NCBI GenBank assembly: GCA_021324155.1
Contig: JAJPJQ010000021.1
Span: 62,001 to 126,000, forward strand
Direction: 5' to 3'
DNA from: Pseudomonadota bacterium
Lineage (GTDB): Bacteria > Desulfobacterota > Binatia > UBA9968
DNA length: 64,000 nucleotides
Shown: in pieces, positions 42,380 through 51,169 of the stretch
Position numbering within the stretch: position 1 is the first letter of the stretch
How the letters are laid out: each line of letters begins with the position of its first letter
Translations under genes and position numbers: made by a program
The notes under the pieces: generated by a model
Told to the model about the DNA's origin: nothing
What the model saw: only the letters and a program-made list of their open reading frames with translations
Database searches by the model: none

Positions 42380-43288
42380 ATGAAGCGTCCCGAACCTCTG
42401 GAAATTTTCCAGCCCACGTCTCTCAAAGCTGCGAGCACGCTCGTCAAGGAGCAGGGCCCGGGGGGCCGCTTCCTCGCCGGCGGCACCGATCTCGTGATCG
42501 CCGTCAAAGAAAAGGGCTACAAGCCGAAATATGTCGTCGACTTGAAGCGCATTCCCGGACTGACGGGAATCCGCGTAGAGAAGGACGGATCCGTGACGAT
42601 CGGCGCGCTGACGACCATGCACGAGGTCGAGACCTCGCCGGTCGTGCTGAATAAATATCCATTTCTGGCGCGCAGCGCGGCGGAGGTCGGCTCGGTGCAG
42701 ATCCGCAACCGCGCCACGATCGGCGGCAACATGGCGAACGCGACGCCGTCGGCGGACGTCGCGCCTGCGCTGATCGCGCTCGAGGCGAAGGCGAAAATCT
42801 CGGGGCTGAACGGAGAGCGGACGATCTCGCTCGAAGAGCTTTTCCGTGGCCCGGGTCAGACGAATCTCGCGCCGGAGGAGATTCTGACAGCGATCGTGAT
42901 TCCGCCTGCAAGCTCCGGCCTGCGCGGCGACTATATAAAATTCTCGCCGCGCGAGATGATGGATTTGGCCTATGTCGGTGTGGCCGTTGCTTTGGATTTG
43001 CACGACGGCAAACAATGCCGCAAGGCACGCATCGCCCTCGGCGCCGTCTCGCCGACGCCGATGCGGGCGCGCCGCGCCGAGGCGCTGCTGGAAAATCAAA
43101 CCGTTACGGAAGAACTCGCCGAGAAGGCTGGCGCGGAAGCCGCCGCAGAGTCGAAGCCGATCAGCGACGTGCGCTCGTCGGCGGATTACCGGAGAGAGAT
43201 GGTCCGCGTCAACACCAAGCGCGCGCTGCTGAACGCCGTGGCGGGCGAGCCCGCTTTCTGGGTCGAGCGCCGCGATCGCAGGTACTGA
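42380..43288 (+). CDS. Molybdenum hydroxylase FAD-binding subunit (CoxM/XdhB-like)
   Basis: A 302-residue flavoprotein subunit carrying electrons from the Fe-S subunit to an acceptor. The FAD-binding signatures are AGGTDLVIAVKEK near residue 33 and IGGNMANATPSADVAPAL near 114, followed by the CO-dehydrogenase flavoprotein C-terminal domain. It is the first gene of a plus-strand operon with the 2Fe-2S subunit (4-base gap) and the large subunit. No substrate specificity can be read from this subunit. Confidence 0.93.
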   Translation: MKRPEPLEIFQPTSLKAASTLVKEQGPGGRFLAGGTDLVIAVKEKGYKPKYVVDLKRIPGLTGIRVEKDGSVTIGALTTMHEVETSPVVLNKYPFLARSAAEVGSVQIRNRATIGGNMANATPSADVAPALIALEAKAKISGLNGERTISLEELFRGPGQTNLAPEEILTAIVIPPASSGLRGDYIKFSPREMMDLAYVGVAVALDLHDGKQCRKARIALGAVSPTPMRARRAEALLENQTVTEELAEKAGAEAAAESKPISDVRSSADYRREMVRVNTKRALLNAVAGEPAFWVERRDRRY

Positions 43289-43292
43289 AACC

Positions 43293-43772
43293 ATGAAAAA
43301 AAAGATTCAAGTCACGCTCAACGGCAAGAAAACCGAACTGGAAGTCCCGTCGCATCGTTTGCTGCTCGACCTGCTGCGCGACGAGATCGGCCTCACCGGA
43401 ACCAAGGAAGGCTGCGGCACCGGCGACTGCGGCGCCTGCACGGTTCTCTTGAACGGCAAGCCGGTGAACTCGTGCCTGATTTTTTCCGGCGAGCTCGACG
43501 GCGCGGACATCGTCACGATCGAAGGCTTGAAGATCGGCCCAGAGATGCATCCCGTGCAGCGCGCGTTCGTTCAGGACGGCGGGGTGCAGTGTGGCTACTG
43601 CACGTCGGGCATGCTGATGATGTCGAAGGCCCTGCTCGACGAGAACCCCGATCCGAGCGAGGACGACATCCGGTTCGCGATCTCCGGCAATCTCTGCCGC
43701 TGCACCGGCTACGCCAAGATCGTCAAGGCCGTGCAGGACGCCGCGCGCGAGCTGCGCAACCGCCGTTCATAG
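43293..43772 (+). CDS. Molybdenum hydroxylase 2x[2Fe-2S] subunit (CoxS/XdhC-like)
   Basis: A 159-residue iron-sulfur subunit. The plant-ferredoxin-type cluster is bound by C41, C46, C49 and C61 in CGTGDCGACT...C, and the second cluster by C100, C103, C135 and C137 (CGYCTSGM, CRCTGY). Gene spacing of 4 and 31 bases links it to the FAD and molybdopterin subunits. The length is the usual one. Together these three form a complete electron-transfer chain. Confidence 0.95.
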   Translation: MKKKIQVTLNGKKTELEVPSHRLLLDLLRDEIGLTGTKEGCGTGDCGACTVLLNGKPVNSCLIFSGELDGADIVTIEGLKIGPEMHPVQRAFVQDGGVQCGYCTSGMLMMSKALLDENPDPSEDDIRFAISGNLCRCTGYAKIVKAVQDAARELRNRRS

Positions 43773-43803
43773 TTTCGTCGGGGAAATCGAACAAAGGGAC
43801 GTC

Positions 43804-46131
43804 ATGGATAATCTCACCGTCGTTGGAAAACCAGTCACGCGCATCGACGCCGATGAAAAAGTCACCGGGGAGGCCGTGTACGGATACGATCTCGTCCTGC
43901 CGAACATGGTCTACGGCAAAGTACTCTTCAGCCCGAAAGCGCACGCGAAGATCAAACGCATTAATACGGACAAGGCGCGGCAATATCCCGGCGTGGTCGC
44001 CGTCGTCACCGGCAAGGACGCGCCCTGGATTCACGGCGAGTCGATCCGCGACAAACCCTTTCTCGCGCAAGATAAGGTCCGCTATATCGGCGAGCCGGTC
44101 GCGGCGGTCGCCGCCGTCGACGAGGATACAGCCGAAGCGGCGGTGCGGCTGATCGAAGTCGAGTACGAAGACCTTCCGGCCTACACGTCGCCGGAGGACG
44201 CCGCGCGTATGGACGCGGTCGCGATCCATGAAAATTTCGCAAGCTACCGCAAGATGCCGTTCATCACACCGGGCGCCGGTCCCAACGTCTGCGAGCATTT
44301 CAAGCTACGCACCGGCGACGTCGAGCAGGGATTCCGCGAAGCGGACGTCGTGCTCGAAGAGCGCTACTCTGTGCCGATCATCCAGCACGCCGCGATGGAG
44401 CCGCACTCCGCGCACGCGCAAGTCGATCCCACCACCGGCCGCGTGACGATCTGGGTCGCCAACGACGCGCCGTTCCGCGCGCTGCACGAGATCACCGAGG
44501 CGCTTGACGTTCCCAAGGAACAGGTTCGCTTCATCAATCCGCTCCAGGGCGGCGGCTTCGGATCGAAAGGCGGCCTCAAGGTCGAGCCGGTCGCCGTGGC
44601 GCTCGCATATAAGACGAACGGCCGGCCGGTGCGCGTCAAATTCAATCGCGAAGAGACATTCATCTCAACGCTCACCCGCCATGGCGCGATCGTGCACGTG
44701 AAGAGCGGCGTTAAGAAAAACGGCGCGATCACGGCGCGCGAAATGACGATCTATTGGAACGGCGGCGCGTACGCGGAAAAGAGTCCGACGGTCTGCATCC
44801 GCGGCAGCCTGCCCGCGCCTGGGCCGTATCGCATCCCGAACGTTAAAGTCGACGGCTACGCAGTGTACACCAATGTTCCGGTTGCAGGCTCGTTCCGCGG
44901 CTACGGCATCCCGCAGGGCGCCTGGGCGGTCGAGCAGCACACCGATGAATTGGCGCGGCGCCTCGGCATGGATCCGCTCGCGTTCCGCATGCAGAACGTT
45001 TTCGCCGACGGCGACACCGCCTACTGGGGGGAAGAGCTACACAGCGTCGGCTTGAAAGAGACGCTGCAAAAGGCCGCGGACGCGATAGAATGGGGCAAAA
45101 AAATCGACAGCATGCCAGGCTCGCGCGTCAAGGGTTTGAAAATCGGCAAAGGACTCGCCTGCATTCAGAAGCCGACGCGATCGCCGACGACTTCGAGCGC
45201 GGGCGTCATCGTCAATGCGAAAGGCGAGGCCTCGGTCCTCGCCGGCACAGTCGAGATAGGCCAAGGCTGCAACACGATTCTCTGCCAGATCGCCGCCGAA
45301 GAATTGAAGATGCCCTTCGACAAGGTGCGCTCAGCGTCGCTCGACACCGATGTGATCCCGTACGACGCCTCGACGACGTCGAGCCGCAGCACGTATCACA
45401 TGGGTAACGCCGTCAAAGGCGCGGCGATCGACGCGCGCGAGAAGCTCGCCGTGCTCGCGGCGCCGATGCTGGAGGCGAAGAAGGAAGAGCTCGCGTTTGC
45501 CGACGGAAAGATTTTTTTAAAGCATCAGCCGGAAATGGCGCTGACCGTCGGCGAGGTTGTGCGACGAAAATTCGGCCCCGAGGGGACCGTGCGGGGCGAC
45601 GCGTCGTATACGTACGAGCTGGCGAAGGACCTGGACCTCGAGACCGGCCACAGCGACAACGCTTCAGCCTTTTATATGTACGCGACGCAGGCTGCCGTCA
45701 TCGCCGTCGACGAGGAGACCGGCCGCGCGCGATTGTTGAGAATGGCCGCGGCGCACGACGTCGGCAAGGCGATCAATCCACTCAACTGCGCTGCGCAGAT
45801 CGAAGGCGGCCTCGCGATGGGCATCGGCTCCGCGCTGCACGAGCATCTCGTCATCGATCAGAACGGGAAAGTGCGGAACCCGTCGTTTCTCGATTATCAC
45901 TTGGTGACGGCGCTCGATCTGCCCGAGATGATTCCGATCATCGTCGAGTGTCCCGAGCCTCAGGGTCCCTACGGCGCGAAAGGTCTCGGCGAGCCCGGGC
46001 TGGCGCCGACGCCCGCCGCGATCGGTAACGCCGTCGCCGACGCTATCGGCGCGCGCGTGTACGACCTGCCGCTCAGCCCCGAGCGAATTTTCTGGGTGAT
46101 TCAAGAAAAGAAAAAAGGCAAGGCGGCTTAA
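43804..46131 (+). CDS. Molybdenum hydroxylase large subunit (XdhA/CoxL-like)
   Basis: A 775-residue catalytic subunit with molybdopterin-binding regions: GEPVAAVAAVDEDTAEAAV, LQGGGFGSKGG, VAGSFRGYGIPQ, GTVEIGQGCNT and GAKGLGEPGL near the end, whose Glu is the expected catalytic base. No AYxCSFR loop of CO dehydrogenase is seen, so hydroxylation of an aromatic, purine or aldehyde is more likely than CO oxidation. It completes the operon and is followed 257 bases later by a NitT-type binding protein. Confidence 0.93.
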   Translation: MDNLTVVGKPVTRIDADEKVTGEAVYGYDLVLPNMVYGKVLFSPKAHAKIKRINTDKARQYPGVVAVVTGKDAPWIHGESIRDKPFLAQDKVRYIGEPVAAVAAVDEDTAEAAVRLIEVEYEDLPAYTSPEDAARMDAVAIHENFASYRKMPFITPGAGPNVCEHFKLRTGDVEQGFREADVVLEERYSVPIIQHAAMEPHSAHAQVDPTTGRVTIWVANDAPFRALHEITEALDVPKEQVRFINPLQGGGFGSKGGLKVEPVAVALAYKTNGRPVRVKFNREETFISTLTRHGAIVHVKSGVKKNGAITAREMTIYWNGGAYAEKSPTVCIRGSLPAPGPYRIPNVKVDGYAVYTNVPVAGSFRGYGIPQGAWAVEQHTDELARRLGMDPLAFRMQNVFADGDTAYWGEELHSVGLKETLQKAADAIEWGKKIDSMPGSRVKGLKIGKGLACIQKPTRSPTTSSAGVIVNAKGEASVLAGTVEIGQGCNTILCQIAAEELKMPFDKVRSASLDTDVIPYDASTTSSRSTYHMGNAVKGAAIDAREKLAVLAAPMLEAKKEELAFADGKIFLKHQPEMALTVGEVVRRKFGPEGTVRGDASYTYELAKDLDLETGHSDNASAFYMYATQAAVIAVDEETGRARLLRMAAAHDVGKAINPLNCAAQIEGGLAMGIGSALHEHLVIDQNGKVRNPSFLDYHLVTALDLPEMIPIIVECPEPQGPYGAKGLGEPGLAPTPAAIGNAVADAIGARVYDLPLSPERIFWVIQEKKKGKAA

Positions 46132-46388
46132 CCCGGCTGCAGCGCGACATCGATAGCGAGACGCCGCTCGATCGAGCGAATATATGCTGCCGCGTCCGGT
46201 GAAAAAGCGCGGTGAAAACCGACCGGCTCCGCCTTTGACGGTGCCGCCAGTTGTCGTGGCGCCGCTCGAACTGGCACTTGCCGTCCGTAACCATTCCGGG
46301 TCCGGTGCGCGGCCATGGAAACGGCGTATGGTACTGCGCCGGCAGACGATTCTGCGCGGAACATGGAAGCTCCCACAAAGGAGACATA

Positions 46389-47384
46389 ATGAAGAAACTG
46401 CTTACAGCCGGCGGCATAGTGATTTTGTCCGCCGTCCTTTTATTGCCGCCACTTGCGGCAGCACAAAATCAGACGACGATTATGGTCGGCGTCGCCGGCA
46501 TGTCGGCGGCGTTGATCCACCCGTTCATCGCCAAGGACTCCGGCACGTTTCAAAAATACGGCGTCGACGCGCGGCTCGTACTTTTTGAAGGCGGGTCGCT
46601 GCTCTCGCAGGCGACGATGGCGGGAGAAATCAAAATCTCCACGACTTCGGGGCCGGTAACGATCGCGTCGCGCTCGGCCGGCGGGGATACGATCGTCGTC
46701 GCCGGCTACATCAACACGCTGCCCTACAATCTCGTCACGAGCAAAGCGATCACGAGTCTCGACCAGCTCAAAGGCAAGAAAATCGCGATCAGCCGTTTCG
46801 GCTCGAACACCGATACGGCGGTCCGCCTGCTGCTGGAGAAAGTCGGACTCAACCCCACGAAGGACGTGACGATCATCCAGGTCGGCGCGCAGCCGACGCG
46901 CTTCCAGGCGCTCGTGGCAGGCTCGATCGACGCGACGATAATCGCCCCGCCTTTCGACATCACCGCCAAGAAGCAGGGCTACAACGTGCTCGTCAATCTG
47001 GCCGAGCAGTCCCTCGCTTACCCGCAGCAGGTCGTCGAAACCACGGACCGCTTCATCCGCGAAAACCCGCAGGCGGTGAAGAATTACTTAAAGGGTTTCA
47101 TTGCGGGGATTCACTACGCGCTGACGAACAAGGAAGGCGCCAAGAAAATCATGGCGAAGTATCTCAGGATTACCGATCCGGAGATCCTGGACGCGACGTA
47201 TGCGAGCTACGTGCAGACTACCGATCGCCGTGCTTTTCCGAATATGCAGGGATTTCGCTACGCCGTCGACGAACTCGCTCGCCGCGTGCCCGCGGCGAAA
47301 GACAAGAAAGCCGAAGACTTCGTCAATATGCGCTTCTTGAACGAGCTGGAGAAGGAAGGCTTCTTCAAGGAGTTATACAAGTAG
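46389..47384 (+). CDS. NitT/TauT-type ABC substrate-binding protein downstream of the molybdenum hydroxylase
   Basis: A 331-residue periplasmic receptor. MKKLLTAGGIVILSAVLLL to LAAA-QNQ is a signal peptide, then NMT1-type GTFQKYGVDARLV, LKGKKIAISRFGSNTDTAVR and IAPPFDITAKKQGY. ATG 46389 was chosen because AAAGGAG lies 6 bases before it; the frame opens further upstream but without homology. It probably delivers or senses the substrate of the hydroxylase; no permease is adjacent. It converges on the response-regulator gene with a 7-base gap. Confidence 0.9.
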   Translation: MKKLLTAGGIVILSAVLLLPPLAAAQNQTTIMVGVAGMSAALIHPFIAKDSGTFQKYGVDARLVLFEGGSLLSQATMAGEIKISTTSGPVTIASRSAGGDTIVVAGYINTLPYNLVTSKAITSLDQLKGKKIAISRFGSNTDTAVRLLLEKVGLNPTKDVTIIQVGAQPTRFQALVAGSIDATIIAPPFDITAKKQGYNVLVNLAEQSLAYPQQVVETTDRFIRENPQAVKNYLKGFIAGIHYALTNKEGAKKIMAKYLRITDPEILDATYASYVQTTDRRAFPNMQGFRYAVDELARRVPAAKDKKAEDFVNMRFLNELEKEGFFKELYK

Positions 47385-47391
47385 ATCGCCT

Positions 47392-48237
47392 CTACATCCT
47401 GGCCACCGCGAAGCCCACATGGCTGGCCAAGTTCTGCACGAGCCGCACTTCCTTGTCGCGAAAGTAGTGCGGGGAATTGTATCCGACAAGGAAAATCCCA
47501 GTCAGCCGGTCGCGATAAAGAATCGGAATAAAGCCGAGCGAGCGGAGACCCTCCATCAACGCCGCGCCGCGCAAAGGGAAATCGCCGTCCTGCAGAATGT
47601 CGGTGATCATAAGACGTGCGGGATTTCCGTTCCCGTTCGGCCACGGTGTAAAGCCGTCCAAGGCGCGGCGAAACTCTTGTGATACGTTTCGCTGCGCGCA
47701 AAAACGCATGAGACCTTCCGAATCGGCGAGCAGAATCGCGCTGCGGTTGACTTTGAGGACGCTCTGAACGGCGTCGAGCGCGGTATCGCACACCTCGTCG
47801 ACGGTCGAAGCCTGATTAAGGGCCGCTGTCATCTTGTACAGCGTCTGCAGGACCAGGCGGGATTCGTGCAACTCCAGCGCCGCGCGCGCCGCCAGCGGCA
47901 GCCTGCCGAAATGGCGCGCCGACTTCGTCACATAGTCGTCCAGCCCCGACTTCATCGCCTCCACGGCGATCTCTTCGCTGCCGCTGGCGGTAAAAAAGAT
48001 CACAGGCCGGAACGGGTAGCGTTCCTTTACGGCGCGCAAAACTGCGAGACCGTTTCCCCAGCGGAGCTGATAGTCGGTGATGACAAGGTCAAAATTTCCA
48101 GTGAGTAACGCATGATCGAGTCCCGCGGCGTCGGCGACCTCGATGATCATGATATCGCTTATCTGACGCGTGAGCTCGCGGATCGCGAGCTTGCGGTCCT
48201 CGGGATTGTCGTCGATGAGGAGAATGGAATACTTCAT
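47392..48237 (-). CDS. Response regulator with GAF output (no DNA-binding domain)
   Basis: A 281-residue protein: receiver domain about 1-120 with phospho-acceptor D55 in VITDYQ, acidic pocket D9/D10 and conserved Lys in VTKSA; then a helical linker and a GAF domain about 130-280. There is no helix-turn-helix, GGDEF or kinase part, so output is by protein contact or ligand sensing in the GAF. It follows the single-domain regulator by 7 bases and the PAS kinase before it, forming a three-gene phosphorelay operon. Confidence 0.88.
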   Translation of the reverse strand: MKYSILLIDDNPEDRKLAIRELTRQISDIMIIEVADAAGLDHALLTGNFDLVITDYQLRWGNGLAVLRAVKERYPFRPVIFFTASGSEEIAVEAMKSGLDDYVTKSARHFGRLPLAARAALELHESRLVLQTLYKMTAALNQASTVDEVCDTALDAVQSVLKVNRSAILLADSEGLMRFCAQRNVSQEFRRALDGFTPWPNGNGNPARLMITDILQDGDFPLRGAALMEGLRSLGFIPILYRDRLTGIFLVGYNSPHYFRDKEVRLVQNLASHVGFAVARM

Positions 48238-48244
48238 AACTCCC

Positions 48245-48691
48245 TCACTCGAGACGCGGCAATTCGCTGAGGATTATCCAGTAGACGTGGAGCGTCTTCA
48301 TCATGTCCAACAACGATTCGAACGTAACCGGCTTCAGCAGGTACGAGTTCGCGCCCAGTTCGTAGGCGCGATTCACGTCGGAGGTCTCTTTCGAGGACGT
48401 CAGCACGACGACCGGCAAACGCCCGATCTCGGGCTGCGCGCGGAGCCATTGCAGGACTTCGAGCCCCGATTTTCGCGGCAGCTTGAGGTCAAGCAGCAGC
48501 AAAGCGGGCAGCGGATGGGTGTCGCGGTTGGAAAAGTCGCCCATGCCGGATAGATACGCGATCGCATCTTCGCCGTTGTCGACCACCTGGATAGGATTCG
48601 CGATCCGTGCCTTCGTAAATGCCCGCCGTATCAACATCACGTCGGCCGGGCGGTCTTCGACGAGGAGAATCGTGGCGTTATCCGCTTGCAT
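48245..48691 (-). CDS. Single-domain response regulator (Rcp1-like)
   Basis: A 148-residue receiver with acidic pocket E12/D13, phospho-acceptor D68 in LLLLDLKLP and conserved Lys in LLKPVTFE. The loop insertion GMGDFSNRDTHPLP before the acceptor strand is the mark of Rcp1-type regulators that partner PAS/phytochrome-type kinases. ATG 48691 was chosen with AGGAG 7 bases before it. It lies between the PAS kinase (11-base gap) and the GAF-regulator, so it is a candidate phosphate relay. Confidence 0.9.
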   Translation of the reverse strand: MQADNATILLVEDRPADVMLIRRAFTKARIANPIQVVDNGEDAIAYLSGMGDFSNRDTHPLPALLLLDLKLPRKSGLEVLQWLRAQPEIGRLPVVVLTSSKETSDVNRAYELGANSYLLKPVTFESLLDMMKTLHVYWIILSELPRLE

Positions 48692-48702
48692 ATATTCGCT
48701 CC

Positions 48703-50241
48703 TCACGGCGCGCGCGGCAGTTCGATCCAAAACCGGCTCCCCGATCCGTCCGCGGATTCCACCCACGCGCGGCCGCGCATGCGCTCGGCGCCCTTGCGCA
48801 CGATAGAAAGCCCGATGCCCGTGCCGGGATAGGCCTCGATGCCGTGCAGCCGCTCGAAGACCCTGAAGATGCGCTCCTGATACTCCGGGGCGACGCCGAT
48901 TCCGTTGTCCTCGACGCACAAGCGTACGCGGTTCTCGTCGCTTTCGCCGCGCACATGGACGCGCGGCTTGACGTCCGCAGCGACGAACTTGATCGCGTTC
49001 GAGAGCAGATTGACGATCATCTGCACGAGTGTCGTGCGGTGCGCGAGCCCAACGGGCAACGGCTTGGCGATCGTGATATGCGCGCCGCTGCGCCAAGCGT
49101 CGTCGGCGATCTGTCCCAGCGCATCGTCAACGGCGGCGTCGAGCGGCACTGGCGATAGCACGATGCGCTCGCGGCTGAGCCGGCTATACGCGAGCAAATC
49201 AAGGATGAGCCGATCCATGTGCTCGGCCGAAGCGCGGATATGTTCGGCATATTCTTTGCCTATCTCGTCGAGCCGATCGCCGTAGTCCTCCAGCAGCGCT
49301 TGGCTAAGCCCGCTCATCGCGCGCAGCGGCGCGCGCAGGTCGTGCGAGACAGAATAGGTGAACGCCTCCATCTCCTCGTTGGCCTCGCGGAGCTCGGAGG
49401 TGCGCTGGGCGACCCGGTGCTCGAGCTCCGCCTTAGACTTTCTGAGTTCCGCGTCGATTCGCTTCTGCTCGGTGACATCGCGGGTGATTTCCAGGATAGC
49501 GCTCGGTGTCCCGTTTTCGTCGCGCTGAAGCGACCAGCGGCTCACGACATCGATGACGGTCCCCGAACGCTTCTTATGGCGGAGCTCGCCTTCCCAGCGT
49601 CCTTGCGCGAATAGTCGAGATTTGATGTCGTCGAACGGTTGTGGAAACTTCGTTTCTAGAAGTTCGTGCGGCGAGCGGCCCAAAACGTCCGCCTGTTTCC
49701 AGCCGTAGAGTTCCTCGGCGCCGCGGTTCCAGAAAGTAATCCGCGCCTGCATGTCGTAAACGAAAATGGCGTCGAGGGCGAGGTCGAGCAGCGCCGCTTG
49801 CTGCGCCACGGCAGCTTCGGCTTGCTTCTTCTCGGACAAATCGCGCGTCGTTCGGGCGAAGCCTCGATGGTGGCCCTCTCGGTCGCGCAACGGCGTCGTC
49901 AAAGATTCCGCCCAGAAACGCGAGCCGTCGCGCCGCAGGCGCCAGCCTTCGCTTTCGTATGTACCACGGCTGCTGTTCTCAAGGTCTTGTGCGGCACTGT
50001 TGCGGTGTTCAGGCGGATAAAGCCGCGAGAGATGCTGGCCGACGATCTCCTCGGTGGTGTAGCCGAAGATCCGCTGCGCGCCGGGATTCCAAGCCGTGAT
50101 GCGGCCCTCGACGTCGAGCATGAAGATGGCGTAGTCACTGACGCCTTCGACAAGCAGGCGGAACTTTTTGCCGTCGTCCCCGTCGATCTCGCGGGCGCGA
50201 CGCCGCGCCGCACCGGTGTCGATATTTTCCGACCGGTCCAT
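48703..50241 (-). CDS. Soluble PAS-PAS sensor histidine kinase
   Basis: A 512-residue cytoplasmic kinase. PAS 1 is about 25-135 and PAS 2 about 150-258, each with an N-x-G motif and Trp as in WNPGAQRIFGY and WNRGAEELYGW. A short coiled coil follows, then HisKA with H300 in YSVSHDLRAPL and an ATPase domain with DNGIG and GTGIGLSIV. No membrane segment is seen, so it senses an internal signal. It is first in the operon with two response regulators, its probable targets. An AT-rich 169-base gap separates it from pyrE. Confidence 0.92.
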   Translation of the reverse strand: MDRSENIDTGAARRRAREIDGDDGKKFRLLVEGVSDYAIFMLDVEGRITAWNPGAQRIFGYTTEEIVGQHLSRLYPPEHRNSAAQDLENSSRGTYESEGWRLRRDGSRFWAESLTTPLRDREGHHRGFARTTRDLSEKKQAEAAVAQQAALLDLALDAIFVYDMQARITFWNRGAEELYGWKQADVLGRSPHELLETKFPQPFDDIKSRLFAQGRWEGELRHKKRSGTVIDVVSRWSLQRDENGTPSAILEITRDVTEQKRIDAELRKSKAELEHRVAQRTSELREANEEMEAFTYSVSHDLRAPLRAMSGLSQALLEDYGDRLDEIGKEYAEHIRASAEHMDRLILDLLAYSRLSRERIVLSPVPLDAAVDDALGQIADDAWRSGAHITIAKPLPVGLAHRTTLVQMIVNLLSNAIKFVAADVKPRVHVRGESDENRVRLCVEDNGIGVAPEYQERIFRVFERLHGIEAYPGTGIGLSIVRKGAERMRGRAWVESADGSGSRFWIELPRAP

Positions 50242-50410
50242 GAGTGCCGTAGCGGCGCAAACACCGCCCCAAGAAATATTTTAAAGGCCGAGAATCGAAA
50301 TCTTACGCGGGTGATTACCGGAGGAGCCGGACGGAGAAATCCCTTAGTAGGTAGGAGGAACTATTAGGTGCTCGCTCGCTGATAGAGATTCGCACGATAC
50401 TTGAAACGGG

Positions 50411-51079
50411 TCATACGAATCCCATCTTCCGGCCCCAGTTTTCGGGGTCTTTGAGGAAGTCGAGGATCTGCCGCGTTGCGTCGTCGCTAAGATAGTTTTT
50501 GCCGCGGCCGGCAGACAGCACGTGGTCCCAATTGGCGAGGGCATGCGATGCGATGCCGTGCTCGGCGAGATTCACTTTGCCCTCGTGAAGGTTGAGCTCG
50601 TCGGAGCCGTATTCGAAGACGCAGAGGCAATCGGTCATCTTCGAGCCGGCGCCGCGAATGCCGATGTTGAAGCGGAGCTTGCTCATGCCGTCGGTGATGA
50701 GGTCTTCGACGAGCAGGACGCGCTTGTCGGCCTCGAGAATGCCCTCGATCTGCTTCGTGCCGCCATAGCCCTTGGGCTGCTTACGGATGTAGATCATCGG
50801 CTTGCCCAGTTTTTGCGCGACCAGCGCCGCGTAGGGAATGCCGGCGGTCTCGCCGCCGGCGACGACGTCGATCGCGTCGCGGCCGATCGCCGAATCGGCC
50901 TTGCGCGCCATCTCGACGATAATCGCCTCGCGCGCCTCGGGGAACGAGAGCAGACGCCGGCAGTCGATATAGACCGGCGATATGCGCCCGGAGACGAACA
51001 CGAACGGCCGCTCCTTGTAATACGCGATCGCACCCGTCTCCAGCAGCATCTCGCCGATACGATTTCCCGCGTCGCTCAT
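50411..51079 (-). CDS. pyrE: Orotate phosphoribosyltransferase
   Basis: Adds PRPP to orotate to make OMP in pyrimidine synthesis. The 222-residue length is normal. The PRPP-binding site is LLVEDLITDGMSK, and FVFVSGRISPVYIDCR and KPMIYIRKQPKGYGG are family-specific. ATG 51079 is preferred because GGAGG lies 8 bases before it; a further open stretch upstream lacks homology. It is divergent from the M20 hydrolase gene with pyrR following that, an arrangement that may share pyrimidine control. Confidence 0.93.
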   Translation of the reverse strand: MSDAGNRIGEMLLETGAIAYYKERPFVFVSGRISPVYIDCRRLLSFPEAREAIIVEMARKADSAIGRDAIDVVAGGETAGIPYAALVAQKLGKPMIYIRKQPKGYGGTKQIEGILEADKRVLLVEDLITDGMSKLRFNIGIRGAGSKMTDCLCVFEYGSDELNLHEGKVNLAEHGIASHALANWDHVLSAGRGKNYLSDDATRQILDFLKDPENWGRKMGFV

Positions 51080-51169
51080 CGAGTTCACCTCCGGATTCGC
51101 TTCGCCTATAACACAGCGCACCGACTTTGCCAATAAATTTGGCGCCGTGCGACCAGTTTTCCCGGGCGA

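Noticed and set aside
46132-46388. Open frames in the gap between the molybdenum hydroxylase and its binding protein
   Set aside because: They run into the receptor gene in another phase and have no homology; the receptor start with AAAGGAG is convincing.
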